Shown here piece after piece: positions 1 through 7,215 of a stretch of DNA of 64,000 nucleotides (the first letter of the stretch is position 1; every line of letters starts with the position of its first letter). Source of the DNA: Laspinema sp. D2d. GTDB lineage: Bacteria > Cyanobacteriota > Cyanobacteriia > Cyanobacteriales > Laspinemataceae. A program made the translations under genes and the position numbers. Location of the stretch: assembly GCF_025370755.1 (NCBI RefSeq), contig NZ_JAMXFC010000011.1, forward strand, positions 62,001-126,000, in the 5' to 3' direction. A model generated the notes under the pieces. It saw only the letters and a program-made list of their open reading frames with translations. It had not been told where the DNA came from and ran no database searches.

Positions 1-187
1 GGGAGGTAGCTCTAACACTTCTGAAACCATTCAAACTAAAGTTAATAAGTGGTTTCTAGATTCTCTGGGTAAGTATCTGTGGAAATGGAATAAACCCAGT
101 GCAATTATATTTAGTCCAATATTGGTTGCTTTAAAGCTAGTAGCATGGATTAAAAGTCTGTCATTAAAAACCGATGCGTCTGTATGA
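1..187 (+). CDS. C-terminal fragment of an unknown protein
   Basis: A frame is open from the left edge (codons from base 2) to a TGA at 185-187. It gives about 61 residues, rich in Trp and Lys, with one hydrophobic stretch near the end (AIIFSPILVALKLVAWI). Its stop overlaps the ATG of the next gene in an ATGA arrangement, which implies translational coupling and one operon. The rest of the gene lies outside the window. I do not recognise the family; membership in a sugar or polysaccharide gene set is only inferred from the neighbours. Confidence 0.6.
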   Translation, partial: GGSSNTSETIQTKVNKWFLDSLGKYLWKWNKPSAIIFSPILVALKLVAWIKSLSLKTDASV

Positions 188-1059
188 AGATAGTATTTTC
201 TGGTTCCACCTCTGATACTGGTAATCGAGTTTTAAGCAAATTAGTAGAAAAATTTGGCAGTGATGCTATTACTTGCTTGGTCAGACCAACTTCCGATATA
301 ACTTTTGCTGAAAAACTAAAGGTTCAAACTGTTATAGGTGATGTTACAGAACCAGAAACTCTAATCCAGCAACTCAACTGCTCAGTTATTTATCTGGATA
401 TGACTCACCCCAAGCATTACCACAAGTCGCTGGAAGCGGTGATAACTGCTGGGGTAGAAAGAGCATATTTTGTAACCACAACTGGGATTTTTTCTAAATA
501 CAATCAATTTTCTCAAATTTATAAAGATAATGAAGCCAAAATCAAAGCTAGTGGCATTGTCTATACGATTCTGCGCCCTAGCATGATTTATGGGTCTATG
601 CGAGATAAGAATATGCACAGACTGATTCAGTTTTTAGACCGTTATCCAGTTTTTCCTCTATTTGGTGCGGGCAAAAGCTTGATGCAACCAGTTTATGTAG
701 AAGACTTGGCAGATGGTATAGTTGCTGCTATTGCCCAAGCTGGCACGGAAAATCAGGAATATAATTTAGCGGGTCTCTCTGGGATTGCATATCAAGAAAT
801 TGTGGATACAATCCTCACTAAGATGAATCGCTCTGTATTAAAAATTAATATTGATACCACTCTAGCCGCTAATATTGCCAAATTTGCCCAAAAAATTCCT
901 GGTTTTCCTGTTACAGAAGAGCAAGTTTTGCGATTGCAAGAAGATAAAGTCTTTGATATCTCAAAAGCGGTAAATGAGTTATGCTTTTACCCTCGAAGTT
1001 TTGATGAGGGAATTGGAATAGAAATAGAAGAAATGCGTTCATTAGGAATGATATCATAA
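184..1059 (+). CDS. SDR/NmrA-type NAD(P)-binding protein
   Basis: This 291-residue protein has an N-terminal Rossmann signature, GSTSDTGNRVL at residues 7-17, and a region like atypical short-chain dehydrogenases (ILRPSMIYGSMRDKNMHRLI, then VYVEDLADGIVAAI). Such proteins are sugar epimerases, dehydratases or redox-sensor-like NAD(P) binders. There is no clear YxxxK catalytic pair in the usual place; TTTGIFSKY followed by a lysine-rich helix might replace it. The start overlaps the previous stop (ATGA). The gene is AT-rich and I saw no HIP1 site, unlike most of the window. Family call is firm; substrate is unknown, though a sugar nucleotide is plausible next to EPS genes. Confidence 0.8.
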   Translation: MKIVFSGSTSDTGNRVLSKLVEKFGSDAITCLVRPTSDITFAEKLKVQTVIGDVTEPETLIQQLNCSVIYLDMTHPKHYHKSLEAVITAGVERAYFVTTTGIFSKYNQFSQIYKDNEAKIKASGIVYTILRPSMIYGSMRDKNMHRLIQFLDRYPVFPLFGAGKSLMQPVYVEDLADGIVAAIAQAGTENQEYNLAGLSGIAYQEIVDTILTKMNRSVLKINIDTTLAANIAKFAQKIPGFPVTEEQVLRLQEDKVFDISKAVNELCFYPRSFDEGIGIEIEEMRSLGMIS

Positions 1060-1093
1060 TCAATCAGTTAAACATTAATTGTTTTTCTAAAAA

Positions 1094-2443
1094 ATGAAAA
1101 AAATTACCCCCATAATTACTGGATTTATATTAATTTTTTGTTTAATTATAGCAAAAGTAGAATTTTCTCAAGGACAACAAGACGGCAATGATTTTCGTTT
1201 GACAGCTAATGCTAGTCAATCAGTATATCAAAATGGTGTGCCGCATACTGACCGGATGGGGCGTTTACTGATGAAATATGACCCTGAATCCTCATTTTTA
1301 CCCATCTGCCTTTATCACACTCTTACAGGAGAACATCATGGACGGTTGTATTCATTAGCCCCAATTAAGCAGGCTGGATTTAATTGTGTTCACACTTGGG
1401 AAGGGCAAAATCTAGCCTCAGTGATTGAAGATGCAAAACAGAATAATTTACAGATAATTTATCATGGAACAAATTATTCTGGACCGACTGATGAAGAATT
1501 ACAAAAATATAAAAACGATGCAACTATTTTAGCTTGGTATCTTCGTGAAGAACCAACTGGAGTTTATTGGGGACGAAATATGGAAACTCAGTTTTCTGAA
1601 TTTCAAAAACGAATTCAGGAAATCAAAAAAATCGATAACATTCATCCCGTTTTTATCATAGATACTTCTACAATAACTCCACCACAAAGAACTTGGTGGT
1701 TACGTTGGAATAGTGCTGGTGACATTTCCTCTCACGATAATTACAGAATTGGACCAGGAATAACATCTATAAGTGCATCAACAGGTATTCCCGAGACTGT
1801 ATCATTAGCAGTTGAAATCAACAACCAGAAAAAACCAGTATGGTTTGTGCCACAATCATTTGAACTATTTAGCCCCCACTCAAAATATCATTTATCAATG
1901 CCAAACTCCAGAGAAGAGCGGGCAATGATTTATGCTTCGATAATTCATGGTTCAACTGGAATAATCTACTTTGCTCTGGATAGTTTTGTGACTCGTGATG
2001 GCAATGTCATCGGAATAGCTGAGAATACAGCAAAAGATTATTCAGACCGTCGAAATGTTGGTTTTACCGCTTCAGAAGGTCAAAGAAACATGAGCCAACT
2101 ACTTTGGGATGAGGTTGTTAGAGTAAATCAAGAACTTACTGAACTTAAGCCTATTATTCTTTCTCCAACATCCCCAGAAAACTATAAAGTATATGTGCAA
2201 GGACACAGCTACACAGATTCTCCGGTTAGGTCTATACTGAAGGAAGTTAGCGGTGAATTAACCCTGTTAACTGTTAATTTAGACAAAAGACCGCTAAGAG
2301 TTAAATATGAGTTTCCTCGGAGTATTCTGGGTTTACAAACCTTATTTGAAGAAGGAAGAAATGTAGCAGAAATGAAAGATAAATTTTGGGTAGATACTTA
2401 TGAAGAATTTGGGGTGCATATATATAAGTTTAAATTGAAATAA
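1094..2443 (+). CDS. Secreted TIM-barrel/glycosidase-like protein
   Basis: A 449-residue protein with an N-terminal signal peptide or anchor (charged start, then a hydrophobic stretch at 7-20). The body looks like a (beta/alpha)8 glycoside-hydrolase fold: IKQAGFNCVHTW near 91-102, IIYHGTNYSG near 121-130 and ILAWYLREEPTG at 145-156, whose Glu pair sits where acid/base residues sit in many putative glycosidases. The C-terminal 80 residues look like a beta-sandwich (LTLLTVNLDKRPLRVKYEF). It starts 34 bp after the SDR gene and shares its AT-rich composition, so the two probably form one operon. It may trim or modify an extracellular polysaccharide; the specific family and substrate are not known to me. 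Confidence 0.6.
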   Translation: MKKITPIITGFILIFCLIIAKVEFSQGQQDGNDFRLTANASQSVYQNGVPHTDRMGRLLMKYDPESSFLPICLYHTLTGEHHGRLYSLAPIKQAGFNCVHTWEGQNLASVIEDAKQNNLQIIYHGTNYSGPTDEELQKYKNDATILAWYLREEPTGVYWGRNMETQFSEFQKRIQEIKKIDNIHPVFIIDTSTITPPQRTWWLRWNSAGDISSHDNYRIGPGITSISASTGIPETVSLAVEINNQKKPVWFVPQSFELFSPHSKYHLSMPNSREERAMIYASIIHGSTGIIYFALDSFVTRDGNVIGIAENTAKDYSDRRNVGFTASEGQRNMSQLLWDEVVRVNQELTELKPIILSPTSPENYKVYVQGHSYTDSPVRSILKEVSGELTLLTVNLDKRPLRVKYEFPRSILGLQTLFEEGRNVAEMKDKFWVDTYEEFGVHIYKFKLK

Positions 2444-2583
2444 ACAGACCTACACATCAATCCCATAGCTCTTAATCGCCTTCTGGGTTCCCTCGTCGTG
2501 GATAGCCCCAAAATCCGGAATAACTTAAACTGGCAACCACCATTTACGATAGATGAGGGTCTCCAGCAAACTTTGCTTCCATA

Positions 2584-3582
2584 ATGCAACTCCCCATTTT
2601 ATCTCTAATCACCCTCTTCCTTAGCCTCCTCACCACCGGCTGGCTCAAACAACGCTTCAGCCAAAACCTCCTAGATATCCCCAACGATCGCAGTTCCCAC
2701 AGCCAACCCACCCCACGCGGCGGCGGCTTAGGCTTCATCCTCGCCTTTGCCACCATCACTCTCTCAACCCCTCTTGGGTCAACCTACTTCCCCCAACTGT
2801 TCCCAGAAACCCTCATCCGCGCTCCCCAGCCCTTCTTACTGCAACTTTGGGCCATCCTCACTCCCCTGGCCATCATCGGCTTTCTCGACGACAAGCACAA
2901 CCTGCTCGCCCTTATCCGCTACCTGGTCCAACTCACCGCCGGGGGTATCGCCCTGTTCTGCTTTGGCCCTTTTCCCCAACCTTGGCTCACCCAGTTCGGG
3001 CTCCCGGGACAACTCCTTGCCTCCAGCCTCACCCTCATCGCCATCACCGCCCTGATAAACTTCTACAACTTCATGGACGGTCTTGATGGTCTTGTTGCCG
3101 GGGTCACGGCTGTACAACTCGGCTTCCTTGCCCTCTACCTCAACCAACCCTTCTGGTGGCTGCTAGTGGCTGCTCTCTTGGGCTTCCTCTGGTGGAACTG
3201 GTCCCCTGCCAAAATCTTCATGGGGGATGTCGGCAGTACCGTCTTAGGGGCCACCGTTGCGATCGCCCTGCTCAACGCAGACAACCCCATCCCCGCCTGG
3301 AATGCCCTTGCCATCACCCTCCCACTCACCGCCGATGCCATTTATACCCTGACTCGCCGCTTCATCCGTCGGGAAAACATCTTCAAAGCTCATCGGAGTC
3401 ACCTCTATCAACGATTACAGCAAGCTGGGTGGAGTCATAGTCAGGTTGCCAGTACCTATATTGGCTATACCTTACTAATCGCTCTAAGTATTCTGCTCTG
3501 GGGTGGCGTGGGTGCTGGAATTGGGTTCGCTCTGGTGGGGGTGGGCATGGTGTGGGGAGAAGTGTATTTGGGTAAAGGGTAA
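2584..3582 (+). CDS. WecA/TagO-type polyprenyl-phosphate sugar-1-phosphate transferase
   Basis: A 332-residue polytopic membrane protein of the MraY/WecA superfamily. It would transfer a sugar-1-phosphate from a UDP-sugar to undecaprenyl phosphate at the cytoplasmic face, starting polysaccharide assembly. Visible motifs are DIPNDRSSH (31-39), PRGGG (44-48), the Asp pair in FLDDKHN (100-106), NFMDGLDG (162-169), IFMGDVGST (211-219) and a His-rich cytoplasmic loop (AHRSHLYQRL) near 270. About ten hydrophobic segments fit the family. The gene is GC-rich and contains HIP1, in contrast to the two genes before it. It opens the EPS block. WecA-like rather than MraY is inferred from the HRSHLYQR loop; sugar specificity cannot be read. 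Confidence 0.88.
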   Translation: MQLPILSLITLFLSLLTTGWLKQRFSQNLLDIPNDRSSHSQPTPRGGGLGFILAFATITLSTPLGSTYFPQLFPETLIRAPQPFLLQLWAILTPLAIIGFLDDKHNLLALIRYLVQLTAGGIALFCFGPFPQPWLTQFGLPGQLLASSLTLIAITALINFYNFMDGLDGLVAGVTAVQLGFLALYLNQPFWWLLVAALLGFLWWNWSPAKIFMGDVGSTVLGATVAIALLNADNPIPAWNALAITLPLTADAIYTLTRRFIRRENIFKAHRSHLYQRLQQAGWSHSQVASTYIGYTLLIALSILLWGGVGAGIGFALVGVGMVWGEVYLGKG

Positions 3583-3932
3583 TCTGGGAGTTACTTTTCT
3601 TTTTAAGGAGGCTTACTTTTTTGGTGAAGGATCTGCCTCCAGTACCTAAGTAAGGACTTAAGCTGCCTCTTGTACCTCTCAGGGCTTCAACTCGTCCCCA
3701 AAGGTACAAGCCCCAGCAAATTCTCATTTTGACCATTATCCTGTCTAAGATGTGACATCTTTAAGGAAGGAATGGGGCTTTCAAGAAGCACTCTTGAGAC
3801 GGTTCTCAATAAGCTTGAGCAAAATTTCCATAATGAGAATTACTGATTCATACCGTGAATTCTACAAAAGGATGACCAAGTGGGTATTATGGGGTTAGCC
3901 ATCTTTCTAAGTCTTGGCGGTGAATAAAAGGC
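3583..3932. other. Intergenic region without a supported gene
   Basis: About 350 bp between the transferase and the converging small gene. A GGAGGC at about 3607 and a GCCTCC near 3637 could pair into a weak hairpin, and AGCCCC/GGGGCT segments lie further on. No convincing coding frame, tRNA or known riboswitch is seen. Confidence 0.4.
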
Positions 3933-4346
3933 TTACTCTAACAAAAATCTCAGAATTCCGGGAGATGAAATCGTAAGGTGTTGTTGATGACCCGAAGGTG
4001 ATTGCAATTCAAAGCTGATCGTATTGCTATGGGGACCCCCTGAAATAGTTTCAATCCTATACCCTTCCAAGTTAGGGCATTTACTTGTTCCTAATTGAGA
4101 CATTTGCTTGGATTGTTTTTTGAGAAATTCGCTCCACAACCGGGAGTCTTCATGGCCTATCAAGCGATATCTACACAAATTTCCTTTAATCCGTTCAATT
4201 TCAATCAAATATCCCTTTTCCTTCGCTCGGTGCATCGTATCTCCAAAGCGATGGCTGACTGTTAGGAGATCACTTGGATAGTGCCACTCCCCATCACTCA
4301 TCAAAGCCAGCAGCAAATCGATTTTAGTAACTTTTTGTTCAGTCAT
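3933..4346 (-). CDS. Small protein with winged-helix-like N-terminus, unknown function
   Basis: I choose the ATG at 4346, which has a GAGG six bases upstream, giving about 137 residues; an in-frame ATG at 4358 and a TTG at 4367 are alternatives. The N-terminal 60 residues (IDLLLALMSDGEWHYPSDL..TMHRAKEKGYLIE) read like a small winged helix as in restriction-associated or MarR-like modules: helix, helix, helix, then a hairpin. The C-terminal half is polar and not recognised. It stands alone with roughly 350-430 bp of non-coding DNA on either side. DNA binding is an inference from the helix pattern. Confidence 0.55.
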   Translation of the reverse strand: MTEQKVTKIDLLLALMSDGEWHYPSDLLTVSHRFGDTMHRAKEKGYLIEIERIKGNLCRYRLIGHEDSRLWSEFLKKQSKQMSQLGTSKCPNLEGYRIETISGGPHSNTISFELQSPSGHQQHLTISSPGILRFLLE

Positions 4347-4778
4347 CTTGTGCCTCATCGCACCCAAAACATTTCGCGGCCTAATTTTATGTTTACTAGA
4401 TTATCCGAATATCGATCATTTGGGTCAAAGAAAAGCACTCATGCTTGGAGCAATTAGAAAGCTACGCATTTGGGTTCTGTTCAGATAAATTCAGTCATTT
4501 TACTATTGAAATCGTTACTCAAAGCTGGGAATAATGACTTCAGTCGGGACATTTGTAGATCTGATGAGCGGGATTAGCCCGTGTAGGAGAGGGTCTATTC
4601 TTGGGTTTGTACCTTGCCAGGATAAGGGATGAGGCAAAAGTTCCCAACCTAGTAAGAATCCCCTATAATCAACAGAGCTTTTGAAGATTGGTTGCAAATC
4701 GTCCCTTACCCCCTCGTCTGGATCCGGTAATCGGGGATTGAGGGAACTCTCAGCAATCCGGGAAATTCATAGATCTCT
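4347..4778. other. Intergenic region upstream of the CapD-like gene
   Basis: About 430 bp between divergent genes, so it should carry promoters in both directions. I saw no clear -35/-10 pair, RNA gene or repeat. A 60-codon minus-strand frame at 4515-4697 has no supporting features. Confidence 0.4.
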
Positions 4779-6902
4779 ATGAAAGTGGCTCTCAAATCCC
4801 ACGGATCCCAGTCCAAGCATAACGAGCGTTATGGAATTTATACTGTTCCCATGACCCAAAACTGGCTAATCAACAACCTAGGGACTGCCTTTCAGTCCGT
4901 CGCTGCTTCCCTCTCAAGGCCCCAGAAACGTCTGATCCTGTTGAGTCTGGATACCGCAGTCTTTCTGGTCGCCATCTATGGGGCATTTGGACTCCGGTTC
5001 AGCGATATGTTTCCTGTTCAACAAACCTGGCCCTATTTGTGGCTAATTCTACTTCTAATCGTGATCAAGCCTTTGGTCTTCCTGGTGACGGGAATGTACC
5101 GCCCCGTGCTGCGGTATGCAGGCTTGGAATTTTTATTAACTGCTACAAAAGCGGTGCTGTTCAGTTCCGGCGCTTTTGTCCTGCTGGCCTATTTATTTGA
5201 GTTTCTTCAGCTTCCGCGCTCGGTTCTCCTCAATGATGCTTTACTTACCCTGTTATTGGTAGTAGGAGTGCGTCTGTCTTTGCGATGGTTGGTAAATACT
5301 GTCATGGGTCTGACCCGGCAAAATCAAACCCCGGAACGGATTGTGATTTATGGTGCGGGTTCTGCGGGGTCGCAACTGGCTCAATCCCTTGCTCATCACC
5401 CCAGCTATCAACCTGTTGCTTTTGTGGATGATGACCCCTCTTTAGCCAACCAGAATATTCAGGGACTCCCGGTTTACTCTCCCACATCATTACCGCGACT
5501 CCAACTTCAAAAGCCTTTTGATACCATTTTATTAGCGATGCCTTCGATTGATCGCATCAGAAAGCGGCAAATTTTAGAAGGCCTACAGTTCTTGTCTCTG
5601 CCAGTCAAAACTGTTCCCTGTATTGGTGAAATTTTATCCGGTCAGGTTTCTATCAGTGAAATTAGAAATATCGATATTGCTGACCTCCTCGGTCGAGAAG
5701 AAGTCATCCCCGATCCTGAATTGCTGCGGATGAATATCACGGGCAAAACGGTTTTGGTTACTGGATCTGGTGGTTCCATTGGCTCAGAATTATGCCGCCA
5801 AATTGCTCAACAACAGCCGAAATGCTTAGTGCTGTATGAATTAGGGGAATTTGCCCTTTATAGCATTGATATGGAATTAGCCGAGGCTTATCCCACCCTC
5901 AAGCGTGTGGCTTGTTTAGGATCAGTCAATGATGAGAAGCGACTGGCTGGAGTCCTGACCAAATATCAAGTGGATACCATTTACCATGCCGCAGCCTATA
6001 AACACGTTCCCTTGGTCGAGGCTAATCCTTCTCCAGGAATTATTAATAATGTCGTCGGGACCTGGACTACAGTGCGCTGTGCGATCGATTGTGGGGTAGC
6101 TAATTTTGTTTTAATTTCTACAGATAAAGCGGTTCGTCCCACTAATATCATGGGAGCCAGCAAACGGGTGGCGGAATTGATTGTTCAAGCTTTAGCGGAG
6201 CGGTCGGGTATTTCCACAAGCTTTACCATCGTTAGGTTTGGCAACGTCCTAGATAGTAGTGGCTCAGTTGTTCCTCGATTTCGCAAGCAAATCGCTGAGG
6301 GTCAAGCCATCACCGTCACTCATCCGGAGATGACTCGTTATTTTATGTCTATTCCCGAAGCAGCCCGCTTGGTAATTCAGGCAGGAGCAATGGGAAAACG
6401 AGGAGAAATCTTCTTGTTAGATATGGGCGAACCCGTGCGGATTTATGATCTAGCCATGCAGATGATTCAGTTGAGTGGTTTAGTACCCGGAAAGGATATT
6501 GATATTAAAATTACCGGATTAAGACCGGGAGAAAAGCTTCATGAAGAATTGTTGGTTGATAGTGCTAAAGCTAGGCCCACTCAGCATCCTAAAATCTTCT
6601 GTGCTCAAGAAGCAAAAATTCACTGGGAATTTTTGCAGCCCCTTTTAGAGGCTCTGGTACAAAAAACTCGCACCGATGATGTGCTAGCAATTCGAGCCGA
6701 ATTGCAACGCCTAGTTCCTGAGTATCAGCCTTCCTCTGTAGGCTTTCGCTCTCCACGTTTAACATCTCTGTCTAATTTAGAAGAACCCAAGGGTCTTGGC
6801 CCTTCAAAACTGAACAGTGCTGGAAAAAATGAAGCCACTGTGTTTTCGACTCTGCCTGTAGAGGGAAGAAGTGCTGCCAGTGATAGCGTTACCCTACCGT
6901 AA
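4779..6902 (+). CDS. CapD/WbpM-type nucleotide-sugar dehydratase/epimerase
   Basis: A 707-residue membrane protein of the FlaA1/WbpM/CapD class, which converts UDP-GlcNAc-type sugars to 4-keto-6-deoxy sugars for surface glycans. The N-terminus has about four transmembrane helices (50-170), then a first Rossmann-like domain (IVIYGAGSAGSQL near 188-200), then the catalytic SDR domain: VLVTGSGGSIGSEL near 325-340, YHAAAYKHVPLVE and STDKAVRPTNIMGASKR, where Met replaces the usual catalytic Tyr, as is typical of this family. The start is ambiguous: ATG 4779 or ATG 4851 (MTQNWL), neither with a strong ribosome site. The C-terminal 60 residues are polar and poorly conserved. It belongs with the transferase upstream and export genes downstream. 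Confidence 0.9.
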   Translation: MKVALKSHGSQSKHNERYGIYTVPMTQNWLINNLGTAFQSVAASLSRPQKRLILLSLDTAVFLVAIYGAFGLRFSDMFPVQQTWPYLWLILLLIVIKPLVFLVTGMYRPVLRYAGLEFLLTATKAVLFSSGAFVLLAYLFEFLQLPRSVLLNDALLTLLLVVGVRLSLRWLVNTVMGLTRQNQTPERIVIYGAGSAGSQLAQSLAHHPSYQPVAFVDDDPSLANQNIQGLPVYSPTSLPRLQLQKPFDTILLAMPSIDRIRKRQILEGLQFLSLPVKTVPCIGEILSGQVSISEIRNIDIADLLGREEVIPDPELLRMNITGKTVLVTGSGGSIGSELCRQIAQQQPKCLVLYELGEFALYSIDMELAEAYPTLKRVACLGSVNDEKRLAGVLTKYQVDTIYHAAAYKHVPLVEANPSPGIINNVVGTWTTVRCAIDCGVANFVLISTDKAVRPTNIMGASKRVAELIVQALAERSGISTSFTIVRFGNVLDSSGSVVPRFRKQIAEGQAITVTHPEMTRYFMSIPEAARLVIQAGAMGKRGEIFLLDMGEPVRIYDLAMQMIQLSGLVPGKDIDIKITGLRPGEKLHEELLVDSAKARPTQHPKIFCAQEAKIHWEFLQPLLEALVQKTRTDDVLAIRAELQRLVPEYQPSSVGFRSPRLTSLSNLEEPKGLGPSKLNSAGKNEATVFSTLPVEGRSAASDSVTLP

Positions 6903-7215
6903 TTGTTTTAAGAAAGATCATCTTGAGGCTTAAGCTTCAGGAGGAGAAATTTTCGCTATGTAGAATGAGATGAAAACCTCATATCTAGTTGAACTTAAGC
7001 GGGATCACCTGATAAAGTAGGGCGATCGCCCTGCTCTCAATGGCTTTGGGTTTCGGACCTCCAATCCATTTCGGGTATCATATTCTACTTTTCCAAGTTG
7101 ATCTATTAGTCGGGCATGATTCCGAAAAAATCCGAGGTTCTATATCGACCCCCATCATTGCTCAATTCCCGTTTCCCTACATAAATTATTAAGTGACCAA
7201 TCCATTTTTAAAAAT
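6903..7215. other. Intergenic region, probable promoter for the export genes
   Basis: About 310 bp with one HIP1 site (near 7021). It separates the dehydratase gene from the export genes, so a second promoter is likely, but I cannot point to a clear -35/-10 pair or terminator hairpin. Confidence 0.35.
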
